Notes: generated from the letters alone by a model not told the origin. A DNA stretch of 64,000 bases from Norana najaformis (GCA_964023275.1 OZ029915.1:20550775-20614774); one strand, 5' to 3'; numbered from the stretch's first letter, positions 35,240 through 46,487 are shown. Numbers and translations: made by a program.

Positions 35240-36680
35240 AGCACCTCGAAAAGCCTCTTGTCGTTGAAAGTTTAAAGACTCTGTAACATTTTCGCTGGGA
35301 GCGGATGGCGCGTCACCTGGCGAATAAATTGAAAAAGCCTGATCGACATGAAGCAGATTGGATAGAGTTGTAACAGATGCAGTATGAAAGCAAGAATATG
35401 AATGCTTGTTAATATCAGTGTCGCTTGGTGTCGCCTATACTTTTTGTTAGTATCGCAGCGAGTTTTGCGACAGTTTGGTATCACTCGGGTATCGCTGAGT
35501 TTTTAGCACTTAAATCAGCAATACTCTTTTCCGCTGTGTACGGCTTCCCGTCCGATGTTTTATTATAAGATGTGATTGATGAAGTGCAAAGTGTCTTTAC
35601 CAGTAATTCATGGCGCTTCCCGCTCTTTCCTAAAATCTGTGGTTTTGAATGTCCATTACTGAAAACCAAGAGATTGGCCAGATGCATGTCCCTTCGTAAT
35701 CGAAGATGAAACTGGTTAGGTTAGCTTAATATATAATTTTTATGAATTCGTGGCTTCGAAGTTTCTGCGAAGCTAGTCAGGTATTGGAAAAGAGTAGGTC
35801 TGGTGACACAAAGAAGTTGATGCGACGTCTGAGCAGAGGGATTCAAGGCTTCTGCAAATACCACGACCCGAGTGAATCCGAGTGGAAACTCCCATTATTG
35901 ATGCATGAAATCAAGCATACCTTACTCTGCCGCTATTGATCACAGCAGAATTTAAAGAAACGCAAACTTATCATGGTTAGTAAAGTTTATCTTACTAAAT
36001 GTCGTTTATTTTGTAATTTTGCAGCGTTCCCGCGTTCAAACTTTGTTCTAGGCTGCAGAATGCTTTCCATCTGGCACTGAAATAGCCTTATCGGTATTGT
36101 AAACCCCGGAATACTGGCTCTTTATTAGCAAGCATTTACTTGCCTGCTTTACCATTACAAGTTTCAGCGTTTAAATTTTAGACTAACGTGCCATGACATT
36201 GCGCTTAGAATTCAGTGATGGGCAAAATACTTTTGAAAAGTAGGCCTACTATTTAAAATATCATATTAAATACTTTTGAAATATTCAAAACTCCATTTAA
36301 AAAACATTTTACTACTTTAAGAAAATATTTATGGTTAGTGTACCTTATAAGTACTTCATTGAATAGGTAAAGTTGTATTCATATAGTAATACATAAGTTC
36401 AGCCAGATGAGAGTAATAGAGCGCAATCCGCCGCAGTCCCGGTTAAACTTTGTCATTTCTGAAGGTAGGCGTCGCAGAGGAGGTCAGTTAGAGCGTTGGG
36501 GGCGCCACTCTCCCCTTCTCTCAGACCACATTTGGTTAAAACAACACTGCAAACTTGTGCAAAATTTGCATATTTAACAAATTTAATTGCTGAAAACTCT
36601 GCATCACCAAAAAACTTTGGGGATGGCTTTGAATAAGTTACTACATAGAGAGGGGTTAAATTTGTTCTCTGATGTGTCCT
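35240..36680. other. No gene recognised
   Basis: AT-rich unassigned sequence. Nothing with exon borders or mobile-element motifs that I can support. Confidence 0.4.
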
Positions 36681-36688
36681 CAGCTCCC

Positions 36689-36772
36689 CTTATCGTTGGA
36701 ATAGTCCATCATCTACTCAAGGGAGGATAGCTTATCGTTGGAATAGTCCATCATCTACTCAAGGGAAGATAA
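36689..36772 (+). repeat. 42-bp tandem duplication
   Basis: Two adjacent 42-bp units (36689-36730 and 36731-36772) beginning CTTATCGTTGGAATAGTCC, differing at two positions near the end of the unit. Confidence 0.95.
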
Positions 36773-36884
36773 CTTCCAGATAGACGGTCGCGGCTCACAT
36801 CTACTGACCGTTGAAAGTCGATGAGAAGCGTTGGAATTGTTCAAACCGTCTATCATAAGGTGGTTCTACCATAAATCGAGTAGC

Positions 36885-37110
36885 TGTCCATCACAGATCG
36901 ACGCAGTGGCTCGAGTTATATCCGGACGCCCGTCTTCCACCATGTAGGCCTACCAGGGATGGCGATGGATGGTGGTGCTCTCGTGTGCTGCGGACGCTAT
37001 TGTCTGTCGTCGTTCTATGGCTTTAAAGCTGCTCAGTCCACGAACCGTGAATATGTTGTCATCTGTCAACTCTAGATGGAAGACTTTGGTTTGGCTTAGC
37101 GTCGTGCGCA
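36885..37110 (+). repeat. Interspersed repeat family R1, copy D (3' part)
   Basis: Matches the 3' half of R1 copy B: 'CTCTCGTGTGCTGCGGACG', 'GTCTGTCGTCGTTCTATGGC', 'GTTGTCATCTGTCAACTC' and 'TTGGTTTGGCTTAGCG'. Confidence 0.45.
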
Positions 37111-38613
37111 GGTCTATCTTATGTATAGCTGCAATTCTACCTTGTTATAAGGCATGTTTTTGGAAGCACTCGCTAGCAGCATTACAATTGTACAGGTTTT
37201 AAGCAAGTTTTTGAAAGCAAGTGACAAGAGGTCCTGTGGTATATAATATACATCGAAGAATTCATATGACGATCCAGCAAGATGAGATGTCGAGGTCACG
37301 ACTACCTCCACAGATATATGTATGTTTTGTGAAGAGTTTATTGCCTTGTATACATTTATTTCATGCTTAGACAAAGCTGTATCTTATTTGATTGATCCAG
37401 AGTTTCTGTGACATTAAACAGTGAGAACAGCGAACAAGTAAACGCTTCACAACGAACATTATTATCTTCATCTGTGTCAATTTGTCCATTAGGAAAAATC
37501 TTTACAAATACAAATAGTCTTTGTTCCACTTTATAAATTTACACCTGTGACTAATTCTGCTCGCCATGTCCACGTGTACAGAAGATGAGATGTCGAAGCT
37601 TCTGAAGATGATCTTCAGCAAAGTGACAAGAGTCACATCGACGCTTGAGATGACACCAAAGCAGAAGGTTGTTGTTGCTATTGCTGCTGTTGGAGAGGAG
37701 TTGTCATGGAAATGCAGAAGTCTGTTCATCTGATGAAATGAACTGCTGCATTCTGAACGAACTGATCCCAGATATATTTATAATCTAATAAGGTAAGCTA
37801 GTAGTTCATCTATTGTGCGATCTTGTCATCTGTACACGGGCTTCCCGGCAACCGGTAGAGTTTGAATTTTGCAATATATTTCAACTATAGTTGCACAGCT
37901 CGGAATTTTTGATTTCACGTGACGCACCGAGATTCAAACCACAGACGCAGGGAAAATGTCGATTCATTGCTTCCTGATAATCCACTGACACTTCTTGTGA
38001 AGAATGCTTTTGACTAGATGATGAGATAATGATTATCTGATTTGATTATCTTGTGATCTGAAGCAGCGCTGGCTAAGGAATATCAGCTCTGGCCAAATCC
38101 TATCTAAACTAAACGGCAAGTCTTGCGTTACGCTGACTTCATGTTAGGGTTTCGCACAATGGTGGATTAACAGCCTACATGGAAGAAATTTTTTACTCCC
38201 ATATGTCCCACCATTCGATTTCAAGGAGGCGCTTAGGTGTAAAATGATGACCACTGTTAGATTCGGCGGACTATAATTGGGTAGTAGAAGCAGTATTAGT
38301 AGTAATAGTTGTATCCAGTATTCAGCGATATCCTGTGAATTCCAAGAACGTTGCAGTCGACCTTACCTCATCGGCGTTGGCGTCCATCGAAGACCAGCAG
38401 AGATTAGGATTAAGACTTGCGGAGGAAATGAGGTGTTGTCTTAGATAAAATAACATTCGTTGAAATCACTTTGGCGCAAAATCATTTCCGAATGCTTCTG
38501 GTTCTAGACATGAAACCCCAAAGAGGGTGATGTATTTCGTTGGATAGTTTCATGTGCAGATGCTGACGATGGTCGTGAAGGGTGCCGCCGTTCTTTCGAG
38601 AATCTCCTCTGTC

Positions 38614-38725
38614 TTATTTGCTGCGAACCAGTGACGTTCCAAAGTTGTGCAGAGATGCTTGGAGTTGTGAAATTGTTGGTCGGTTTCGAACCTCGGGTGT
38701 CCAGCATTGTAACATCATGGCGTAT
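38614..38725 (-). CDS. RYK: RYK-like Wnt receptor, terminal exon
   Basis: Last coding exon, with acceptor TTCTAG on the minus strand and stop TAA at 38616-38614. It enters with one base, completing the Leu codon left by the exon at 40313. It reads YAMMLQCWTPEVRNRPTIS then QLQASLHNFGTSLVRSK, the final kinase subdomain with its invariant Arg (CW...RP.. pattern, 'CW.ldPe.RP.f..L'), and then a short tail. Vertebrate RYK ends in a hydrophobic PDZ-ligand-like tail; this one ends in the basic SLVRSK, so that feature is not evident. Confidence 0.85.
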
Positions 38726-38989
38726 CTAGAATGTGGCACAAAACCAGTCAAAGCAATGGATGCTGATAACTATGACGTAATGATAAACGCCAACTGATGT
38801 TACTTGTTAATGCAACTGTTGCAATATTTGGGATGTGTCAGACTTTTAGTACAATGTAATGTAAATATAAATACACATGTTTTTCTACAGCGACCGTAAT
38901 GTAGACTAGTGTTATTTAGCTCAGTGTCATATTATGTCATGGATTGTCATAGCACCATGACTTAGTGAAATCTCATGTAACTCAGCCGA

Positions 38990-40312
38990 TTCAGAGGGTG
39001 CATGTATGTATGCGTGTGTCTCAGTGTGGCACTGACTTTACATACCTATACTTACAAGCGTTGCCTGCATTGGTGAGCAGTTTGCTTTGTAGGACAAAAC
39101 TGGTTCATTTTCACTCGATAGAGGGCTCACATATAATTCTGAATAAAATTTTGACTGTTGCCATGTTCTTAAATCGGAGACACTTTGACAATACGCCTTA
39201 ACCACCGGAAGTCCTCGCCTCTCATGTTAACCCCAATCCCATATAAAGATTCTTTACAGGTTTTAAAGATATCAGCCTCCTTCAGCATGTATTTGGATAA
39301 CTCTCTCCTGTGCAACAACATTATTTCTGCTAGAGTCATTTAGTGCCTGAAAATCGAAGTCGAGGCTTTCTCCGTGGCTTTAACTTTATGAAAGGCACTC
39401 AACCCTTCTTAACTTTCTCTTCAGATTATCAATGATGGGAGAGGTCAGTAAGTGCATGGGTGTGAGAGATTTGTCTAATATACTGATTAGGTTTATACTA
39501 CCACACACGTGCGTGTAATTCTGGGGGCCGATGAGCATATGTTCTAGCTTCACAGCGGGACTGTAGAAATTATGCTGTAAAACATCGAAACTAGTTCTTC
39601 CAAAGACACTTACGTTCCTATAGTAACCCCTAACTTAATGCCTGAAGCTGTGCCCGAGGCTTAAATCCAGGTGCATAATATATTGCTGCCTATTATATCA
39701 TTGTTGTAGGCCTATTATTGCATGAGGTTTGTGGTGGAAGCTGTTTGCATTTCAGCAGAAAGAACTTACTAACCTCGGGACCTCTTTTTCAAGGGCTTTT
39801 ACTTATGCTGGGGCTTTATAAATGCATGTTTGTCCTACACCTGTCGATAATTAATGTCTTGTCTGCATGACGTGGGAAAATAGCCTATAGTATATGGCAG
39901 GTTTAAGATCCACTCTGCATGCTTCTCATATTCTCCAAAGAGCAATGTCTTCTTACAGCTGTTGTTGTTAAAACGAGTGTTCTAGGCAATGGACACTCAT
40001 TGACATAAGTTGTCTGCTGATTAAGGACAATCGCTGATGTGTTCTGCTACTAGATAAATCCGTTTATAGCCTTATGAATACTGCAACTAAGAGTGCAGAC
40101 AGATAATTGAATATTGCGTGACTACTAAGTAGGTAAATAATGTTCACTTATGTCATTATAGGCTTAAGTGAAGACTTTCACCTTTTACATTATTCGCCAA
40201 AGTGTCTGGCTGCCTGTTACAATGACAAGGTCGATTCACCGGACAACTTACGTTTAGTCACAATTACTTCTTTATTATAAAGTGTAAATGAGCTGAAGAA
40301 ATGGTGACTTAC
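38990..40312. other. RYK intron; no other feature recognised
   Basis: Intron between the two last coding exons. It contains a possible short S1 tail fragment at 38861-38905 (outside this range). Otherwise unassigned. Confidence 0.4.
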
Positions 40313-40449
40313 AGGTCCTTAGGACATCCGGATGGCTGCGACAATCGGTATCCCTGCTGGAGGTAAGGAAGGATTTCGGATGACTCGAGTCCCGGATACG
40401 GCTGCTGAGCGAATGTGACTAGTTCCCAAAGAGTAATGCCGAATGACCA
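40313..40449 (-). CDS. RYK: RYK-like Wnt receptor, kinase C-lobe exon (DVW/APE-following segment)
   Basis: Acceptor GTCGTAG and donor CT|GTAAGT on the minus strand. It begins in phase 0 with WSFGITLWELVTFAQQPYPG, the alpha-F segment that follows 'SDV' of the preceding exon, and continues SSEILPYLQQGYRLSQPSG then CPKDL. This is the standard tyrosine-kinase-fold order (SDVWsFGv.lWEl.t.g..PY..........l..GyRl..P..CP), and YRLSQP fits the RYK YRIAQP. 137 bp, leaving phase 2. Confidence 0.9.
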
Positions 40450-40635
40450 CTACGACATTTAAGACAACACAGGCGCTAGAAAAATATCTTCGTTATTCAT
40501 CAAGAGAAATCCACGCATTAAGATGGTCAATTGATATCAATGCTTTATGGATGCGGCTGCTTGTAGTCGCTTTTTATACTTATAGTATACGGTAGTAGTA
40601 CACCACAGTATACTAGAGTAGAAATATTATTGTCT

Positions 40636-40690
40636 TTATTTGTCATCATCATCGTCGTCGTCGTCATCATCATTATCATCATCATTTACT
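40636..40690 (+). repeat. (TCA/TCG)n tract at the LINE 5' junction
   Basis: TCATCATCGTCGTCG-type repeat directly abutting the first LINE-coding sequence. Confidence 0.85.
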
Positions 40691-42345
40691 TTGACGTCGT
40701 CACCGCCGCATCTTCAGATGAGTTGCGTCGACTCATCCTTGCCTCTCGACCAAAATCCTGTGAACTAGACTCTCTACCGCCGTTCCTCATTCAGGATTAT
40801 ATCGACGTTCTTCTTCCCTTCCTGACCCTCCTCTGCAATCGCTCGTTGGCAGAGGGTCTTCTACCTCAGTCTCAGAAGAAGTCCAACGTCATTCCGGCTC
40901 TCAAGCGTGATGGCCTTGACGTCTCGGACATGTCTAACTTTCGACCAATATCTAATGTTACTTTTTTGTCCAAGGTCATTGAGAAAATTGTATCTAGTCA
41001 ATTAGTTACCTATCTCAAAACTAATGATCTACTACCTGTTTCTCAATCTGGCTTTCGTAGATTTCACTCTACTGAGACACTCTTAACTCGACTTCTGTCT
41101 GATATATATGGTGCCATAGATCGTTCTCAAGTTACCTTACTTGCATTGTTTGATGTTAGTGCTGCATTTGATTCAGTCGATCATGCTATACTTTTGGAAC
41201 GTCTGGCTATTTCTTTTGGTTTATCCGACAACTTTCTCGATTGGTTGGCCTCTTTTCTATCTGAGCGCATGCTCTGTGTGGTTTATGGCCCATCCCGCTC
41301 ACCTTGGGTTCCTTCCTTGTTTGGATTGCCTCAGGGGTCAGTTTTGGGTCCCTCGCTTTATATACTGTTTACTGCTGACCTTAGCTCTTTGCTAGCTGCG
41401 TGCTCGGCTTCAAGTCAGTCCTATGCCAACGATGTGCAGGTCTATGTTCATTGTTCTGCTTCTGATGCCGCAGCTGCTGTAGCTGCTGTTCGAGCTATGT
41501 GTTGTGCTTCTGACTCCCTTGTGGCTTGGATGTCTTCAAATCGATTGAGATTGAATCCTTCCAAGACTCAATATATTTGGTTGGGCACTAGGCAGCAATT
41601 GGCTAAAATCAATCTACCTGTACTACATTTAGAGTTTTCTCACATCACCTCAGTCACTGTTTATGACCTTGGCATTGAGTTGGATCAGGAGCTTTCTTTT
41701 AAGGCTCAGGTACATCGTCTTTGTCGTAGTTGCTACTACCAGCTACGGCAACTTCGTGTTGTCTCACGTTCTCTCTCAGTCACCTCATCTAAGACTCTGG
41801 TTCATGCATTTGTCACTAGTCGGTTGGATTACTGCTCTTCTTTACAGTATATGTAGGACTCCCTGATTTACGGCTTTTGTGCCTGGAACGTGTGTTGCGG
41901 GCGGCTGCACGGCTTATTGGTGGCATCTCTAGGTTTGGTCATGTCTCTGATTTCATGCGAGATGAGTTGCACTGGCTTCCTATGAGTCAGCGCATCCACT
42001 ATAGGATCAGCGTCTTTGTTGGAACTCCTTGTTGGGTATTGCCCCTCTTACTTGAGGTAGCTTTGCCTCCAATTTGGGACGTGCTTCTCTTCGCTCCGCT
42101 GCTAGTGGTAATCTATTAGTGCCTTGCGCTCGCACCTCGACCATGCAGCGTCGTGCTTTCTCTGTTGCTGGCCCAACCCTCTGGAATGGACTTCCTGTTA
42201 CTCTACGTCTTCTGCCCCGGGATTTTACTTCTTTCTTCTATTCTTCTCTTAAGACTGTTCTCTTTCGCCGAGGTTGGTTTGGGAGCGCTTCTGAGTAGTT
42301 TTCTTGAAGGGGCGTTATATAATTGTTCTGTATAAATATAAATAA
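40690..42345 (+). mobile_element. CR1/L2-like LINE, 5'-truncated, inside a RYK intron
   Basis: One open frame from about 40690 to 41857 carries most of the reverse-transcriptase domain: NFRPISNVTFLSKVIEKIV, SQSGFRRFHSTETLL, LFDVSAAFDSVDHAILLERL, FGLPQGSVLGPSLYILFTADL, SYANDVQVYVH and RLNPSKTQYIWLG. A stop at 41855-41857 and a frameshift split off the C-terminus (DELHWLPMSQRIHY; RRAFSVAGPTLWNGLP; end at 42297). The short 3' end finishes in TATAAATATAAATAA. The catalytic YADD is YAND, so even the open part would be inactive. Transcribed antisense to RYK, in the intron between 40449 and 42385. Confidence 0.88.
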
Positions 42346-42384
42346 CTCAGTCAGTCGATGCAGTTATCCTCTGAATATACTGAC

Positions 42385-42583
42385 CACATCACTGGCCGCA
42401 GTAATGGCATTGTCCGACAGTGATTCGATGGCCATCCATCGCGTCGGAATGGCAGAAGAGGGGTGTTGGTCAGTTTGGTGGTCATCGTAGAGGTCATCGT
42501 CCTCCCTGTCGTCGTAGTCCAAGGGGAATATGTCGGCCGCCAAGGCATTATCTGCCAACCGGACGCTCTGACAGCTGTCGATT
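42385..42583 (-). CDS. RYK: RYK-like Wnt receptor, activation-segment exon
   Basis: Acceptor TTGCAG, donor GTG|GTCAGT on the minus strand. It reads IDSCQSVRLADNALAADIF, then PLDYDDREDDDLYDD, then PTRWMAIESLSDNAITAASDV. The DFG motif is DNA (ADNALA), the substitution characteristic of RYK kinases (vertebrate TDNALS). DIFPLDY matches RYK DLFPMDY, and RWMAIESL is the APE-region equivalent (RWMALESL). Between DY and RWM there is an acidic insertion, about 24 residues here against about 11 in vertebrate RYK. Entry completes a Leu codon from the HGD exon; exit is phase 0. Confidence 0.93.
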
Positions 42584-42748
42584 CTGCAATCAGAGAGAAC
42601 TTATTTCAGTTAACAGACGCCGAAGACACTTGGACTGTCCAAAGGTATTCAAGTCTTTGTCCGCTTTTTGAAGCGCTGGATAAATGCGGAGTTCTCGATT
42701 ATAATATAATTTTTTTACGTAATTTAATCTAATCAGATGACCTACAGA

Positions 42749-42884
42749 GCCGTTATCATAATGTACCATTATTATCATAATGCACAAAAAGCAGAATTCT
42801 AAGTATAGTTTCCCTCGCCGTTATCATAATGCACCGTTATTATCATAATGAACAAAAAGCAGAATTTTAAGTATAGTTTCCCTC
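42749..42884 (+). repeat. 68-bp tandem duplication in a RYK intron
   Basis: Two adjacent copies (42749-42816 and 42817-42884) beginning GCCGTTATCATAATGTACC and ending AGTATAGTTTCCCTC. Each has a shorter internal repeat, CGTTATCATAATG.CC and ATTATTATCATAATG. Confidence 0.93.
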
Positions 42885-42919
42885 GAATGATGATTCGAGG
42901 GAAACTATAATTAAAATTC
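42862..42919 (+). repeat. Long perfect-stem inverted repeat
   Basis: The arms 42862-42888 and 42893-42919 are reverse complements over 27 bp with a single mismatch; the inner 17 bp (TATAGTTTCCCTCGAAT and its complement) are perfect. The loop is four bases (GATG). The left arm is the end of the second 68-bp unit. Confidence 0.93.
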
Positions 42920-43463
42920 ATAATTCGCTGGAGTTTTCCGGTTGAAATTCGACAGGTCAGAGAAACCATAGATCAAACTGCAGTGGATAAGTAAGATGAA
43001 ACAGATGAATCTTAATTTTAGACCAGAATGACACTAAACGACTGACAGAAGGCGCATAATTGGGCAGGGAATTCCAAAGCGTCAGACCAGCCACGAGAAC
43101 GCCAGGGAGGGGGCGGCACTGTCCCGGTGCGAGGCACAGAAGTCAAGGTGTCCGTTGTTTGTATGAGATGTGAGCAATGATATGTCGGCTGAGTGATATT
43201 TAATACCTCGTGAACTATCACAGATTACAACCCATACAGATGCTTGCCCTTCCTACTCGCTTGATCTGATTGGTCCTGGTGTGTATGATTTATAAATTCC
43301 GACTAATTTTACCTCGATCTGACTACCGACTACTGCCCTGTGTATCATGAAAAGGGTCTTCAGAAGAGATTGGACTATAGACAATTCCTGGTTGGCTATG
43401 TCAGTGAAATGCACATTTGTAGACATTTTACAGTGGTCATGGGCAATTTCTAGGCATACTTAC

Positions 43464-43573
43464 AGACAATTTCTGGTTGCTATGTCGCCGTGAATGACGT
43501 TGTTGCGATGGAGATAACTGATAGCAGCCGTCAGCTGTATTGCTATGCACATCAGTTGTTCTATTGTCAGCAT
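43464..43573 (-). CDS. RYK: RYK-like Wnt receptor, catalytic-loop exon
   Basis: The donor is CT|GTAAGT. The acceptor is GAGCAG at 43574-43575 (an acceptor three bases earlier is also possible). It reads MLTIEQLMCIAIQLTAAIS, YLHRNNVIHGDIATRNCL: alpha-E helix and catalytic loop. The HRD triad is HGD, keeping the catalytic Asp and the RN of tyrosine-kinase-type loops (vertebrate RYK has HKDLAARNC). Phase 0 in, phase 2 out, joining cleanly to the activation-segment exon. Confidence 0.9.
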
Positions 43574-44044
43574 CTGCTCAGCAAACATTCACCATCAACT
43601 ATCATTTAAATGCTTACTGCGATAAGAGCAAACCTGCGCTACGAAAACGATGATGATGATGATGGTGGTGGTAGTGGTCGTGGCTGAGATGATAATGATG
43701 ATGACGTCGACGATGATGATAACGCCAAGAATAATGACTATGCGATTGTTGTCGCAGTTTTACAGATGAACTGTTGAACAGTTTGAGAAGTATACACATA
43801 AACACGAGATCTGTTCAGCTCCTGCACGAGAACTGAATTCAAGACATTTTACTTTGGGCACCGAGCATTGCGTTTCACATTCATACGCAACAAAGGAAAA
43901 TTGGTTTAGTAAAAATGAAAATTATAACTGTATTAATAACCAATACTATGTTACTTATCAGAAAAGCGTATAGTTCTTATACATTTATAAGAAATATTAG
44001 TTCTACAGCGTATCAACCGTTGTGCCGATAAATATTGAAACCCC

Positions 44045-44058
44045 GCAGCAGCAGCAGC

Positions 44059-44102
<44 letters not shown>

Positions 44103-44121
44103 CAGCAGCAGCAGTAGCAGC

Positions 44122-44153
<32 letters not shown>
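44045..44153 (+). repeat. Interrupted (CAG)n trinucleotide repeat
   Basis: About 36 CAG/AGC units with four TAG interruptions, in the RYK intron between 43573 and 44680. Read as CTG on the transcribed RYK strand. Confidence 0.96.
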
Positions 44154-44154
<1 letters not shown>

Positions 44155-44563
44155 TAGCTATCCGCTTTCATTTGTAAGTCGACTAATCAGCACAACTGCC
44201 TTTTGCTAGATAACTCCATCAAACCCCAATACAATAAAATATATTTTAATTGCATCTGCTTACACTAACCGCCCTATAATTTTTTCAACACACACTGTAT
44301 AATGTGTATGAACACATGCATCCATATATACATATCTGATTATATACAGTGTCTGCACTTGTGCAAGATATATATGTTGTGTAGGCTGAGTGAGCGACAG
44401 CGCGTATTTAGAGATGCGTGCTGGACTGAATTACGTACAACTGGAACGAATGAAGCGGCGGTAAGATGGTTGGCCAGGCAATAGGGTTCACAGACGTCTG
44501 AACTACCTTAGCACCAACAGACTTGACTATTCGGTCATCCAACCAACTAAAAGTAGAACAGAT

Positions 44564-44623
44564 TGACCGACCGACCGACCGACCGACCGACCGACCGACC
44601 GACCGACCGACCGACCGACCGAC
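44564..44623 (+). repeat. (GACC)n microsatellite
   Basis: About fifteen perfect GACC units ending 57 bp from the donor side of the RYK exon at 44680. Confidence 0.96.
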
Positions 44624-44679
44624 TAAATGGGGAACTAGAGAATCGATGAATTAGTGAATTAACGAGATGTAGAACTTAC

Positions 44680-44867
44680 GGTTGACTGGCGTTTCTCATG
44701 TAGGTACATCTTGAGAATTCCTTCGTCCATAAACGGGTAGATGAGCAGAATCTGGCCAAGGGTGTCGATACAAGCAGCAATTATGCTGTGCACATTTTCA
44801 TGCTGCAGACCGAGCATATTGCATCCTTCTCTTGCCATCTGCTCCATCTTTCTATGTTCATACCGCT
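44680..44867 (-). CDS. RYK: RYK-like Wnt receptor, kinase N-lobe exon 2 (alpha-C to hinge)
   Basis: The donor is ACC|GTAAGT and the acceptor is AATCCAG. It reads ERYEHRKMEQMAREGCNML, GLQHENVHSIIAACIDTLG, QILLIYPFMDEGILKMYLH, EKRQST. GLQHENVHSI fits GLHHRNLLPI of RYK, and ILLIYPFMDEGILKMYL fits MVILPYMNWGNLKLFL: alpha-C, beta-4, beta-5 and hinge. The exon's first two bases complete the Glu codon left by the Gly-loop exon (VKTVTE). 188 bp, phase 1 in, phase 0 out. Confidence 0.92.
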
Positions 44868-44924
44868 CTGGATTTACAAAACAAACAGCTAATCTTAAAT
44901 AGCCGCCCATCATCATCGACACAA

Positions 44925-45180
44925 CCACCACCATTACCACCACCACCATCACCACCAACGCCACCACCACCACTAAAACCACCACCAAAACCACCACCCC
45001 ACCGTCACCACCACCACCGTCACCACCAACGCCACCACCACCACCACCACCACAACAACAACAACAACCACCACCAGCAACACCACCACCACCAAAACCA
45101 CCACCACCACCCCACCACAACCAAAACAACAACAACCACCACCAAAGTCACCACCACCACGACCACCACCATCATCATCA
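44925..45180 (+). repeat. (CCA/CAC)n tract beside a RYK splice acceptor
   Basis: About 255 bp of CCA/CAC triplets with occasional AAC and GTC; 57 bp upstream (in RYK sense) of the acceptor of the exon at 44867. The RYK pre-mRNA strand is GGT/GTG-rich here. Open frames of His/Pro or Gly/Val are artefacts. Confidence 0.95.
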
Positions 45181-46400
45181 TAATTTTGGCTCCAGTCTTT
45201 TGGCGGTGATGAGAGTTGAATATCTCAGTTCTTTTCTCGTTCGCTAAGTCCAAAGTTTTCCTCATATTTAGTCCCAGTCTTCTTATGTCCTCAATTATGT
45301 TGTCTATCCACCACAGTCGTTATCTTTCTTTTCTTCACTTTCCTGTGAATCTTGCACGCAGTTCACGACACTGACTATAAATTGAATGATAGAAATGCCG
45401 TCTTGAATCAATTATTAAAAATTAGGTGATCCCGTTAGGGGGTTTGTCGTCCTTTTTCCTCAACTTTCGATGTCTATTACTAATTTGCTTGAGTGAACCG
45501 CAATATTGATTGTTAATGGTGTTCAGTAAAAGGCTTTAAAAATAACTCGCTAAACTGCATCATCGTCGTTGCAGTTGTTGTTCATGTAATCACCAGCATC
45601 ATCCTCATCTCGTCCTTCTCCTCCTCACTCGTCATCACCGTCGGTCATTGTTACTGCACATCTGAAGCAAAGTTGTGCACTGTCAGTGAGAGTGGCGAGG
45701 TCACCGCAACAGGTGTCTCTGAGCATTTTTTCTTATCTGGCTTTTATTACGCAGTTCCTTCATAAAGACATGTCAAGCACTAAATCACAGCACACCGCGG
45801 ATCTTCGTGATTCTAGGCTACGTGATATACTGTATGCTAACAAGGTATATACCCACGTGTATATGCGTGAAATCAATATGTAACATATAATTTATGGATT
45901 CCAAGTCCAATTGGGCAATAAGGCAAGGAATGCGGTTGTGGGAAATTTTGCTTTTCATCGCTGGAAGGGTTTGGCTTAGGGTCAAAGCGAAGGCCTGCCT
46001 TAATGGACCTGAGAAGCAGTCATAAACCAGAGCCTGCATTAACTTTTTCAGAAGACAGGCAGATAGCACACGCTGGCGTGCGCTTCAACACAATGCTATA
46101 CACTCTGTCTAGAGTGTTTAAACCTCCTTTTCCTGTGTGTATCTTAACGGACTCAGCCCTTGTAGCCCTTATGTCGCGGCCTCCCCGCCTGCGCGTCTTT
46201 GTTAGGATAAGAAGAAAGGTGTTCGGGTCTTATAGAACGATGGCATTAACGTCTGCAGCACACGCGACTAGGCCCCCATAAATCCTGGCTAATGGTAGAC
46301 CTCTCGAATCGTGTAATAATCACAGACGCTAAAAAAGATGGCCATATTTTACGAAGGAGAGCTTTGTCGTTTGGCAAAGGACAAAGAAGGAAATAATTAC

Positions 46401-46487
46401 CGGTGACGGTCTTAACGAAGACATCCTTCTCTTCCAGCTCACTGGTTCCCGTAATCAAAGAGCCGCGGTACAGTCGACCATAATCAC
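46401..46487 (-). CDS. RYK: RYK-like Wnt receptor, glycine-loop exon
   Basis: Acceptor ACGCAG, donor ACCG|GTAATT on the minus strand. It reads GDYGRLYRGSLITG, TSELEEKDVFVKTVT: a Gly-rich loop (GDYGRLYRG against RYK GTFGRIFHG), an acidic beta-2/3 loop and the beta-3 Lys (VFVKTV against AFVKTV). The ATP-anchoring Lys is therefore kept. 87 bp, phase 1 in and out. Confidence 0.92.

Noticed and set aside
42749..42919. CRISPR-like repeat or array
   Set aside because: Only two direct units with no spacers, in an animal intron; it is a tandem duplication plus hairpin.
44659..45265. Gly/Val- and His/Pro-rich frames up to 158 codons
   Set aside because: Most of the length is CCA/GGT repeat translation; only the 44680-44867 part is a real exon.
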